From Rhodospirillaceae bacterium (GTDB lineage Bacteria; Pseudomonadota; Alphaproteobacteria; MPNO01; UBA2964), in NCBI GenBank assembly GCA_002724505.1, contig PBOV01000035.1, forward strand, positions 12,456-18,736: a stretch of DNA of 6,281 nt. The letters run 5' to 3'. Position numbers and translations under genes: made by a program. This document shows, piece after piece, positions 1 to 6,076 of the stretch. Below the pieces are notes generated by a model. It was not told where the DNA came from. It worked only from the letters and a program-made list of their open reading frames with translations, and made no database searches. Numbering within the stretch: the stretch's first letter is position 1; each line of letters opens with the position of its first letter.

Positions 1-824
1 ATGTTATGAATGCGCTCTCGGAAAATCTCGAAGGAGAAATTCATGCGGCATTTGATCAAGCCGATGAGGACCCGGAAGCTCGAGTAATAATTCTTACCGG
101 GCAGGGTGCCGCCTTTTGTGCTGGCTATGACCAAAGCCCAAAAAAAGATGGCAAGAAAAAAGGCGACCCCACCGGCCGTTCCATAGCAGACTTTATTGAG
201 GGCTGGCAGCGAAATGACAGTAAAATTTCTGATAAATGGGTCCACATGTGGAAATTAGGCAAGCCAATAATTGCAGCTGTTAATGGTTGGGCAATGGGTG
301 GTGGTTTCTGGTATCAACTTGCTGCTGATCTAACGATTGCGTCTGACAGAGCGGTTTTTGCTCAGCCGGAGGTGCGCCACATTTCCAATACGAGTTACCT
401 TTTCACTGCGTTGTGTGGATGGAAATCCGCAAACCGTTGGGGGTTAACCGGAGATCACTTTGATGCTGAGGAAGCTTACCGCATTGGGATGGTTAACGAG
501 GTCGTACCCCACGACGAGTTGATGAAACGAAGTCGTGAACTTGCAGCGCGCATCGCCTTGGTTCCAGAACCCGCAGTGCGTATGAACAAGGCTATCGCGA
601 TGCAGGGGCTTCAAGCATCCGGCGTTTATGCGTCACTCTTGTTAGAAGGCTCACTTGGTGCACTAGCACACTCCTCGCACAACGAACATCGTGAAGACCT
701 ATATAAGACAATGCAGGAAGATGGAGTGCGCGCTTATCTGCAGAAGCGTGACGGACCTTTTCAACCAGAGCCAATGGGGCCTCGTTCCGCAGCGGCAATG
801 AGTGAAAAGAAAAATAAGAGATAG
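1..824 (+). CDS. Enoyl-CoA hydratase/isomerase (crotonase) family protein, 5' end missing
   Basis: Crotonase-fold enzyme, expected to act on a CoA thioester in the cytoplasm by stabilising an enolate in an oxyanion hole. Numbering from the ATG at 6, the two oxyanion-hole segments are visible: AFCAGYD (36-42) and the glycine-rich GWAMGGG (94-100). They are followed by a typical AQPEV segment (119-123), LTGD (147-150) and a GMVNEVVP segment (161-168). Glu122 matches the first catalytic Glu of rat hydratase (E144), but the second (E164) position appears to be Arg144, so simple hydration is doubtful; isomerase, hydrolase, lyase or decarboxylase activity is possible. The ATG at 6 is probably an internal Met: crotonases normally have about 20 more residues ending in a 'LNRP.RMNAL'-like motif, and the frame is open to the left edge. 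The C-terminus is polar and Lys-rich. The dehydrogenase starts 74 bases downstream. Family assignment is firm; substrate is unknown. Confidence 0.9.
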   Translation, partial: VMNALSENLEGEIHAAFDQADEDPEARVIILTGQGAAFCAGYDQSPKKDGKKKGDPTGRSIADFIEGWQRNDSKISDKWVHMWKLGKPIIAAVNGWAMGGGFWYQLAADLTIASDRAVFAQPEVRHISNTSYLFTALCGWKSANRWGLTGDHFDAEEAYRIGMVNEVVPHDELMKRSRELAARIALVPEPAVRMNKAIAMQGLQASGVYASLLLEGSLGALAHSSHNEHREDLYKTMQEDGVRAYLQKRDGPFQPEPMGPRSAAAMSEKKNKR

Positions 825-846
825 GGCGATAAAGAGACTATGAGCG

Positions 847-864
847 AAGCACCTTAGGGTGTTT
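847..864 (+). other. Small imperfect hairpin between crotonase and dehydrogenase genes
   Basis: AAGCACC (847-853) can pair with GGTGTTT (858-864) around a TTAG loop, giving seven pairs including one G-U. No U-run follows beyond the T's already in the stem, so it is a poor intrinsic terminator and would at most attenuate or mark an mRNA processing point. The rest of the 74-base gap shows no convincing promoter, which favours read-through from the crotonase gene into the dehydrogenase gene. Confidence 0.25.
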
Positions 865-884
865 AATTGCTGGATAGGCCAAAT

Positions 885-890
885 AGGGAG
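885..890 (+). promoter_or_regulatory. Ribosome binding site of the dehydrogenase gene
   Basis: AGGGAG lies 8 bases before the ATG at 899 and supports that start codon. Confidence 0.7.
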
Positions 891-898
891 AATAATCG

Positions 899-1981
899 AT
901 GCATGAATGCCGTGCCGCCGTAATAACTGAACATAATAAGCCTCTGGAAATACAAAAAGTACCAATACCAGATCTGGATCCTGGGGCCTTGCTCATTAAA
1001 ATTACAGCATCAACCCTATGCGGCACTGACGTCCATCGATGGCACGGACCTCTTGGCGGAAAAGACAGTTTGCCAATTATTACTGGTCATGAGCCCTGCG
1101 GCGTCATTGAAGAAATTAACGGTGACCGCACCGATATCCTCGGTAATAAGTTAAAACGAGGTGATCGGGTCGTTTGGTCCTACGTTGCCTGTGGTTCTTG
1201 TTATTACTGTAGCGTCGCCGTTCAACCTTGCATCTGTCGGGGGCGGGCGAGTTGGGGCCACAATAGATGTGATGAATTTCCTTATCTCCTCGGCAGCGTT
1301 TCGGAGTTTATGTATGTCCCGCCTGAATGTCTTATCATCAAAGTGCCAGATGAGGTTTCTTCCGGCTCTGCCGCAGCGGCAGCATGCGCTTACAGGACTG
1401 TTATGCATGGCTATGACATGCTTGGTGCCATCAAAGATCATGAAACGGTGGTTATCCAGGGCAGTGGACCTTTAGGTAATTTTGCAACAGCGGTAGCCAA
1501 GGATCATGGGGCCAAGAAGGTTTTAGTGCTGGGCGCCCCTGCCCATCGTCTTGAAGTTTCTTTAAAAATGGGAGCAGACGACGTCTTGAATATTGAGGAG
1601 GTCACGGATCCCAAGGATCGGAAGGAGTGGGTTAAAGATCACACCGATGGCCGCGGAGCAGATATTGTCATCCAGGTGGCAACCAATGCCGCTGTTCCGG
1701 AGGGTTTGACTATGCTTCGTGATGGTGGGCGTTATCTCGATATAGGGGCGGGGGGTAAGGGAACGATTGCGGTTGAGGCAATGCCCCAGGAAATGACTTA
1801 TTTGACCGTACGCTCTGGTGAGCCGCGTCATTGGCTTCAGGCAGTTGAGTTTTTAGCGTCACGCCGTGACCGCTTTCCGTTTGATGACATGATCAGCCGG
1901 AGCTACAAGCTGGAGCAAGTCAATGAGGCGATGAGTGCGATGGCAAACTTCGAGGTGGTGAAGCCAGTCATCAATTTTTAG
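899..1981 (+). CDS. Zinc-dependent medium-chain alcohol dehydrogenase family protein
   Basis: Oxidoreductase of the MDR superfamily (GroES-like N-terminal domain, Rossmann C-terminal domain), 360 residues, the usual length. It should oxidise an alcohol, or reduce the matching carbonyl, with NAD(P). Catalytic-zinc ligands are recognisable: Cys41 in LCGTDVH, His64-Glu65 in GHE, and probably Cys163 in AACAYRT. A structural-zinc lobe is present: Cys98, Cys101 and Cys104, with Cys111 or Cys113 as fourth ligand. The nucleotide-binding loop is GSGPLG (188-193). At the end of the second Rossmann strand the residue is Gly212 (LGAPAHRL), where NAD-specific members usually carry Asp, so the cofactor preference is open. 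The sequence looks closest to the 'zinc-binding dehydrogenase' group that includes TM0436-like proteins (from memory, not a search). The ATG at 899 is set by AGGGAG 8 bases upstream. It probably shares a transcript with the crotonase gene and converges on the amidohydrolase gene. Family sure; substrate unknown. Confidence 0.93.
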   Translation: MHECRAAVITEHNKPLEIQKVPIPDLDPGALLIKITASTLCGTDVHRWHGPLGGKDSLPIITGHEPCGVIEEINGDRTDILGNKLKRGDRVVWSYVACGSCYYCSVAVQPCICRGRASWGHNRCDEFPYLLGSVSEFMYVPPECLIIKVPDEVSSGSAAAAACAYRTVMHGYDMLGAIKDHETVVIQGSGPLGNFATAVAKDHGAKKVLVLGAPAHRLEVSLKMGADDVLNIEEVTDPKDRKEWVKDHTDGRGADIVIQVATNAAVPEGLTMLRDGGRYLDIGAGGKGTIAVEAMPQEMTYLTVRSGEPRHWLQAVEFLASRRDRFPFDDMISRSYKLEQVNEAMSAMANFEVVKPVINF

Positions 1982-2000
1982 AGGGTGACAAGGTTAAGAA

Positions 2001-3437
2001 TCAAGCAGCGGCCTTCTCTTGCATATAGGCCGCTGCGGTATCCTCGACGATAGTACCTTTGAAGAAGTTGGGGTTCATGCTTGAGTGCATGTCAACGATA
2101 TTGCCAAAGGTAAAGTCTCGGAAATTATCTTCTGTCATCAACCCATCATCAACCATCTCATAGGCCTCCACCATAACCTTAGTCATATCCGGGACGTCCC
2201 AATGTCCAATATCTGAGCCGAGGATTGCTTTGAGGGTGATTCCGTAGTGATTGTAGCGGGTATCGAAGGCTATGCCGTTTAGACTGTCATCTGCTTCGCA
2301 GCCAAAATAGAAATTATTGGCAAAGATATCGCGGATTTGGCCTGGTTTAGTGATGCCTGCCGGCGTGAAATCATCGACCTCCTCTGGTGGCACCGATAAA
2401 TGCGTAGAGGCTGGGTGGTTGGGGTCATCCCGGATCCGTTCTGGAGTTAAATATTCGTTGCCATATTTCTCAAATTTTTGGACTAAAAGGTCGACATCTA
2501 GCCTGGCCGGGTCAAGGTTCTCGGCTAGGGCGCGGACGTTCCGTTTTTCCCAATACTCAAACAAGCTATTGTAGAGCTGGGCTGCCCAGGCTGCGCCGCC
2601 TTCGAGAAATGCGAATTTTAGCGTTGGGAAACGGCTAGCCACACCGCCAAGAAGTATAGAACGACAAAAGTATTCACTCCCTTTCCCAAAGCTTCCGAGT
2701 GAGTTGTAAACGTAGTTCGTCGGAGAACCATTTAGGGTCCCACGTCCACGCGAAGAGTTATGACATGTTGGAGCTAGGCCTAGCTCGACGCATTTGGCCC
2801 AGACAGGATCGTACTTGTCGCCCTGGTCGATGGCGGGAGAAGTCGGCGCCATCGAAAAACCTGCCAAGTGCGGTGCTTCCTCAACAACTTTCGGGTGTGG
2901 GACCTGAATTTGCGTGTTCATCACGATTGTCTTTAGACCAAGCTGCTTTTTAACGAACTCCATCTCGGCAATCGCTTCTTCGGGTTTGTGCATCGGAATG
3001 ACAGCAGCCGGTGTCAGCCGGTACTCCAAACCTTTGAACATATCAGCATACATAGTGTTCATGGCCCGGTAGACAACGGGCCGAAGTTCATCGTCCCCGA
3101 CACGTAAAACCCCCAGAGCCTGAGTGCCATAACAAATACCAAAATCAATGCCGGCTTCGTCTAGCCTTTCCATATAAAGTTTGGGAAGCATAGCGGTTGC
3201 TCGGTCGATACTTGAATTTCCAGAGTTGCCGACCCAAACGGCTCTTCGGCCAGGAGCGCTGGAATCAGCTTTGAGATATTTTTCGTATCTATTGGCAATT
3301 TCTCCACCACCGACTTGTTTAACAAAGTCAAGAATAGCAAACGTGGTTTCGATTATATGACCGTCAGAATCAACAACCGGGTGATCTAACTTTGCACGAA
3401 TGTCAGCACCTGTCGTGCCAATAGCGTGAGCATTCAT
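2001..3437 (-). CDS. Amidohydrolase family (ACMSD/resorcylate decarboxylase-like) metal-dependent enzyme
   Basis: Predicted cytoplasmic TIM-barrel metal enzyme of the amidohydrolase-2 group, whose characterised members are hydrolases or non-oxidative decarboxylases of aromatic and other unsaturated acids (ACMSD, gamma-resorcylate decarboxylase). It has 478 residues. Near the N-terminus the metal motif is VVDSDGHIIE (21-30), giving Asp25-x-His27 rather than the classic HxH; resorcylate decarboxylase uses Glu-x-His here. Further candidate residues are His226 (PTCHNS), Glu279 in FLEGGAAW (where ACMSD has a catalytic His), and Asp409 in GSDIGHWD (407-414), the conserved late Asp. About 125 residues separate EGG from GSD, longer than in compact ACMSD-type enzymes, so there is an insertion around 295-400. 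The start is the ATG at 3437, backed by GAGGGG 8 bases upstream; a TTG 17 codons earlier (3488) lacks a ribosome site. The gene is divergent from the aminotransferase operon and convergent with the dehydrogenase. Exact reaction unknown. Confidence 0.9.
   Translation of the reverse strand: MNAHAIGTTGADIRAKLDHPVVDSDGHIIETTFAILDFVKQVGGGEIANRYEKYLKADSSAPGRRAVWVGNSGNSSIDRATAMLPKLYMERLDEAGIDFGICYGTQALGVLRVGDDELRPVVYRAMNTMYADMFKGLEYRLTPAAVIPMHKPEEAIAEMEFVKKQLGLKTIVMNTQIQVPHPKVVEEAPHLAGFSMAPTSPAIDQGDKYDPVWAKCVELGLAPTCHNSSRGRGTLNGSPTNYVYNSLGSFGKGSEYFCRSILLGGVASRFPTLKFAFLEGGAAWAAQLYNSLFEYWEKRNVRALAENLDPARLDVDLLVQKFEKYGNEYLTPERIRDDPNHPASTHLSVPPEEVDDFTPAGITKPGQIRDIFANNFYFGCEADDSLNGIAFDTRYNHYGITLKAILGSDIGHWDVPDMTKVMVEAYEMVDDGLMTEDNFRDFTFGNIVDMHSSMNPNFFKGTIVEDTAAAYMQEKAAA
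2005..2036. repeat. Perfect 9-bp inverted repeat at the convergent gene ends
   Basis: GCAGCGGCC (2005-2013) and GGCCGCTGC (2028-2036) are perfect reverse complements around a 14-base loop, with one further T-A pair possible inside. The repeat lies within the last codons of the amidohydrolase, where it encodes Ala-rich runs flanking YMQEK, and just beyond the dehydrogenase stop. On the - strand the stem is followed by a fairly T-rich stretch (TTGATTCTT), so it could work as a terminator for that gene; on the + strand no T-run follows. Coding of two alanine runs is an alternative explanation. Confidence 0.45.
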
Positions 3438-3445
3438 TTGATTTG

Positions 3446-3451
3446 CCCCTC
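3446..3451 (-). promoter_or_regulatory. Ribosome binding site of the amidohydrolase gene
   Basis: Read on the - strand this is GAGGGG, 8 bases before the ATG at 3437. It decides the start against the upstream TTG at 3488, which has no such site. Confidence 0.65.
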
Positions 3452-3517
3452 TTTTTGGATCCTTTGTCGCTGGTGAGTGTAGACGCAAAACGTTCTTTGG
3501 GGGAGTGCTAAGTGGTT

Positions 3518-3546
3518 TTGAAAGTTACAATTCAACGACTTGTACT
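3518..3546 (+). promoter_or_regulatory. Candidate sigma-70-like promoter for the aminotransferase operon
   Basis: TTGAAA (3518-3523; 5 of 6 to the -35 consensus) is followed after 17 bases by TGTACT (3541-3546; 4 of 6 to the -10 consensus). Transcription would start near 3553, leaving a leader of about 54 bases before the ATG at 3607. It is the best + strand match I see in the divergent region, but such matches occur often by chance. Confidence 0.3.
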
Positions 3547-3593
3547 CACGCAGGCGGCACATTAGGTTTTCCTTAAGTAAGAAGATTGAAAGA

Positions 3594-3599
3594 GAAGGA
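3594..3599 (+). promoter_or_regulatory. Ribosome binding site of the aminotransferase gene
   Basis: GAAGGA ends 7 bases before the ATG at 3607 and argues for that start over the in-frame TTG at 3586, which would place this site inside the coding region. Confidence 0.65.
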
Positions 3600-3606
3600 A
3601 CATGAA

Positions 3607-4932
3607 ATGACATCTGCCGAAGTGGCGATAGATCAGAGTGCGTCGGATGAGATGAACCAAGAACAGTATTATGAGATCGCTGACGGTGTTTTGCCGGGCG
3701 GTGGTTTGGGGGGGTATTCCCTTCCCAAAGATGTGCGTTTCGTTATCCATAAAGGTGAGGCGGGCCGTCTCCAAGATGTAACGGGAAAATGGCATATTGA
3801 TTATGTTGGCGGTGCGGGTGCGCTAATTTTGGGGCATGCCTTTCCGTCCGTTGTAGAGGCTACTCGGGATGCTGTACCGGATGGGTTGCATTTTTTTGGG
3901 ACCTTAAACGAGCGGGCAATCCAACTGGCGCAAAAATTGGTCGAGGCCATTCCCTGCGCCGACAAGATCGCCTATACGACGACAGGGTCTGAGGCAACGC
4001 TTTACGCCTTAAGGATAGCACGAGCTTACACTGGTCGAAGTAAGATCCTGAAATGCGAAGGCGGCTACCATGGCAATCATGACTATTCAACTTTTTCAGT
4101 ATCGCCGCGCGCAGCGTCGAATTTCCCGGCTGGCCAACCCGATACCGCTGGTATGCCGGCTAACATGAGTGAGAATGTTTTAATCAGTCCGTATAATGAC
4201 CTTGATGCTGTGCGGGAGATCGTCAAGGCGCACAAGGACGATTTGGCGGCAGTAATTATCGAGCCAGCACAGCGGATAATTTTTCCTAAAGACGGATTTC
4301 TGGAGGGGCTTCGTGACATATGCAATGAAAATAATGTCCTTTTGATATTTGATGAAGTCGTGACAGGTTTCCGCCTGGCCTATGGAGGAGCCCAAGCTTA
4401 TTTCGGCGTGACGCCCGATCTGGCGAGCTATGGAAAGATCGTAGGAGGAGGAGGGCCGGTTGGGTGTGTCGCTGGTCCCGCAGAGATCATGGAGCAGTGC
4501 AACCCGGTCAACCGAGGTAAAGAGAATTATGCATACATTAACGGAACACTCCATGGAAACCCGATTGGCTGTGCGGCGGGATTGGCCACATTGGATGAAT
4601 TAAATACTCCGGGATTTTATGATAGACTTCATAGCCGGGCGTCGGAAATACAACGCCGATGTCAAGAGGTTCTGGATGCGCATAGTTTGCCCGCTTTGGC
4701 GATTGGCCGTGGTTCATTATGGCAAATTGTATTTATGGAAAAGGAGCCAGAAGATTTCGGAGATTTTATTCAGGCTGATATGGGTTCGACACGCGAACTA
4801 GACCTCCATCAGATGAGAAACGGGTTATATGTCCTGCCTGCGGTTAGGCGCTTTGTGTCTTCAGTTCATTCTGATCAAGATTTTGAAGATACCGTCGACG
4901 CGCTTGACGCAGCTTGTCGCGCTTTTAGATAG
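3607..4932 (+). CDS. Class III PLP aminotransferase, glutamate-1-semialdehyde aminomutase-like
   Basis: Fold-type I PLP enzyme, 441 residues, with clear similarity to glutamate-1-semialdehyde 2,1-aminomutase (HemL) along its whole length. Visible landmarks: DVTGKWHIDYVGGAGALILGH region (57-77), the phosphate-binding TTGSEAT (125-131), the GGYHGNHD loop (152-159), FDEVVTGFR (248-256) with Asp249 contacting the pyridine nitrogen, Lys277 in SYGKIVGGG as the Schiff-base lysine, and NGTLHGNP (312-319) for the partner subunit's phosphate contact. All key PLP residues are present, so it should be active. The segment IEPAQRIIFP (218-227) differs from the VEP-AGN-type segment of true HemL, and the gene sits with catabolic rather than tetrapyrrole genes, so it more likely transaminates (or moves the amino group of) another amino acid or amine. 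The start is the ATG at 3607. It leads an operon, ending 13 bases before the next gene. True substrate unknown. Confidence 0.92.
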   Translation: MTSAEVAIDQSASDEMNQEQYYEIADGVLPGGGLGGYSLPKDVRFVIHKGEAGRLQDVTGKWHIDYVGGAGALILGHAFPSVVEATRDAVPDGLHFFGTLNERAIQLAQKLVEAIPCADKIAYTTTGSEATLYALRIARAYTGRSKILKCEGGYHGNHDYSTFSVSPRAASNFPAGQPDTAGMPANMSENVLISPYNDLDAVREIVKAHKDDLAAVIIEPAQRIIFPKDGFLEGLRDICNENNVLLIFDEVVTGFRLAYGGAQAYFGVTPDLASYGKIVGGGGPVGCVAGPAEIMEQCNPVNRGKENYAYINGTLHGNPIGCAAGLATLDELNTPGFYDRLHSRASEIQRRCQEVLDAHSLPALAIGRGSLWQIVFMEKEPEDFGDFIQADMGSTRELDLHQMRNGLYVLPAVRRFVSSVHSDQDFEDTVDALDAACRAFR

Positions 4933-4936
4933 GGGG
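4931..4936 (+). promoter_or_regulatory. Ribosome binding site of the EthD-like gene, overlapping the upstream stop
   Basis: AGGGGG overlaps the aminotransferase stop codon (4930-4932) and lies 9 bases before the ATG at 4946. It supports tight translational linkage and that start. Confidence 0.5.
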
Positions 4937-4945
4937 CGTTCTCAG

Positions 4946-5623
4946 ATGAATAGCACTAAAGGAAACGCGGTCCTTTTTTCTGAGATGACGCCACCTGCCG
5001 GGCGGGAAGATGAATTTAATGATTGGTATGACGGTCATCATTCACCCAGCCATGTTCAGGGTGTTCCGGGTTTTATTAGCGCAATGCGTTATCAGGCGCC
5101 CACCGGGCCCCATTTCTTGGCGATCTATGAGTTGACGGGGCCTGAGGCGTTGGAGCACGAAGAGTATAAAAAACGTAAGCTGACGCCGGACAATCCAACT
5201 TACCAGATGTTGAAATCAGTCTCAGGGTTCACGCGCTATATCGCCAAAGAGCGTTTTGCTTTGGGGCGTAATGACGAACCGAGTGAAACTATTGATGCAG
5301 CGGTTATCTTTTGTGCGTTGTTCACCGTGCCGAAAGGGCGCCGCGTCGAATTTGAAGATTGGTTTGATGAAGAGCATGCGCCCATGCTCCAGGAAAATGC
5401 GGGCTGGTTTTTTTCTAGGCGACTTGAGATTGTTGAACAAGATCCCGAACCTCGAACCCATTTAATAATTCATTATCTCAGAGATTTGCAGGCGTTGGAT
5501 GCTCCGGAGCGTGCGGCTGCATCAAATACGGAATGGCGCAATAAGCTTGCACTTGAAAATTGGTTTGATCCGACCGTCGCAACTTATTTACGGCGGAAAA
5601 AGCGGTTTCTTAAATCTGACTGA
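4946..5623 (+). CDS. EthD-like dimeric alpha/beta-barrel protein with two tandem domains
   Basis: 225 residues, made of two similar halves of about 100 residues each, probably two ferredoxin-like (dimeric alpha+beta barrel) units forming an intramolecular pseudo-dimer. The repeat signature is EF-x-DW[YF]D-x-x-H-x-P: residues 23-34 (Trp27, Asp29, His32, Pro34) and 135-146 (Trp139, Asp141, His144, Pro146), offset by exactly 112. Each is preceded by a hydrophobic strand (AVLFSEMTPP; AVIFCALFTVP). Related small proteins in catabolic clusters (EthD-like and similar) are known or suspected to assist degradation, but none lets me name a reaction. There is no signal peptide or membrane segment. The frame stays open for 39 codons upstream within the aminotransferase gene, but the ATG at 4946 fits the ribosome site and repeat boundary. 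It is the middle gene of the operon, 30 bases before the CMD-family gene. Fold moderately sure; function unknown. Confidence 0.8.
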   Translation: MNSTKGNAVLFSEMTPPAGREDEFNDWYDGHHSPSHVQGVPGFISAMRYQAPTGPHFLAIYELTGPEALEHEEYKKRKLTPDNPTYQMLKSVSGFTRYIAKERFALGRNDEPSETIDAAVIFCALFTVPKGRRVEFEDWFDEEHAPMLQENAGWFFSRRLEIVEQDPEPRTHLIIHYLRDLQALDAPERAAASNTEWRNKLALENWFDPTVATYLRRKKRFLKSD

Positions 5624-5640
5624 TTGCAAAAATTTTTTTA

Positions 5641-5646
5641 AAGGAG
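5641..5646 (+). promoter_or_regulatory. Strong ribosome binding site deciding a TTG start
   Basis: AAGGAG lies 7 bases before TTG at 5654. No ATG or GTG is better placed, so it fixes TTG as the start of the CMD-family gene. Confidence 0.75.
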
Positions 5647-5653
5647 AGTAAAA

Positions 5654-6058
5654 TTGGCGATTTCCAATAAGGATACATATAACAAGGGTTTGAATATTCG
5701 TCGCGAAGTTCTCGGGTCGGAGTATGTTGATCCCAATATAGAGAAGGCTTCAAAAGATGACTTTCATGGAGCCATTCAGGATGTAGTCACCGAATACTGT
5801 TGGGGTATGGGGTGGGGACGGGAGGGTGTCTTGGATCGCAAGACACGTTCAATGTTAGTCCTCGCAATGCTGACCGCCTTGGGTAAGCCAACTGAATTAA
5901 AGGCGCATACCAGGGGTGCATTGAGGAACGGTTGTACCGTCGAAGAAATCCGCGAACTTTTAATACATGCCACTGTTTACTGTGGAATTCCTGCTGGTGT
6001 TGATGCTTTTAGAAACGCTAAAGAGGCGATTGATGCCTGGGAAGCCGATCAAGAATAA
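5654..6058 (+). CDS. Carboxymuconolactone decarboxylase (CMD) family protein
   Basis: 134 residues, the usual length of single-domain CMD-family proteins, starting at TTG behind a strong Shine-Dalgarno site. The all-helical CMD pattern is clear: YNKGLNIRREVLG (9-21), DVVTEYCWGMGWGR (43-56), DRKTRSMLVLAMLTALG (61-77), ELKAHTRGALRNG (81-93), the EEIRELLIHATVYCGIPAG stretch (97-115). Cys49, Cys94 and Cys110 occur but there is no CxxC, so it is not an AhpD-type peroxidase partner. The pattern resembles gamma-carboxymuconolactone decarboxylase (PcaC), which decarboxylates a lactone in the protocatechuate branch of the beta-ketoadipate pathway, but no other pca gene is visible, so the symbol is withheld. 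It is the last gene of the aminotransferase operon; its stop is 18 bases from the stop of the convergent racemase-family gene, with no obvious terminator between. Confidence 0.92.
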   Translation: MAISNKDTYNKGLNIRREVLGSEYVDPNIEKASKDDFHGAIQDVVTEYCWGMGWGREGVLDRKTRSMLVLAMLTALGKPTELKAHTRGALRNGCTVEEIRELLIHATVYCGIPAGVDAFRNAKEAIDAWEADQE

Positions 6059-6076
6059 ATAAGTTCGCAACGACCG

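Larger units (their letters stand above)
3438..3606. promoter_or_regulatory. Divergent intergenic control region
   Basis: These 169 bases separate the divergent amidohydrolase (-) and aminotransferase (+) starts and must carry promoters for both. I see no convincing gene here. The only inverted repeat noted is a widely spaced GTGAGT (3473-3478) / ACTCAC (3544-3549), too weak to call an operator. No regulator gene is present in the window, so any control must come from elsewhere. Confidence 0.55.

Noticed and set aside
840..857. A five-codon mini-ORF (ATG to TAG) before the dehydrogenase gene, considered as a leader peptide.
   Set aside because: It has no good ribosome site and no regulatory codon pattern; such short frames are common by chance.
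1151..1475. Open frames of about 100 codons on both strands within the dehydrogenase gene.
   Set aside because: They overlap the zinc-lobe coding sequence, resemble no family I know, and have no ribosome site of note; they are shadows.
3438..3488. A 17-codon N-terminal extension of the amidohydrolase starting at TTG (3488).
   Set aside because: No ribosome site precedes it, whereas GAGGGG sits 8 bases before the ATG at 3437, and the added residues look unlike a conserved domain.
3473..3549. GTGAGT / ACTCAC inverted repeat in the divergent spacer, considered as an operator.
   Set aside because: Only six bases match and the arms are 65 bases apart, which is expected by chance.
3586..3606. A start for the aminotransferase at TTG 3586.
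   Set aside because: The GAAGGA ribosome site at 3594-3599 would lie inside the gene; it is correctly spaced for the ATG at 3607.
4180..4554. A 124-codon - strand open frame within the aminotransferase gene.
   Set aside because: It lies opposite conserved PLP-binding motifs and its product resembles nothing recognisable.
4829..4945. A longer EthD-like protein beginning inside the aminotransferase gene.
   Set aside because: The extra 39 residues are an out-of-frame reading of the aminotransferase C-terminus, and a ribosome site fits the ATG at 4946.
5629..5642. An A/T-rich run (AAAAATTTTTTT) before the CMD-family gene, considered as a terminator.
   Set aside because: There is no GC stem, and it leads straight into the strong ribosome site, so it is better read as an unstructured leader.
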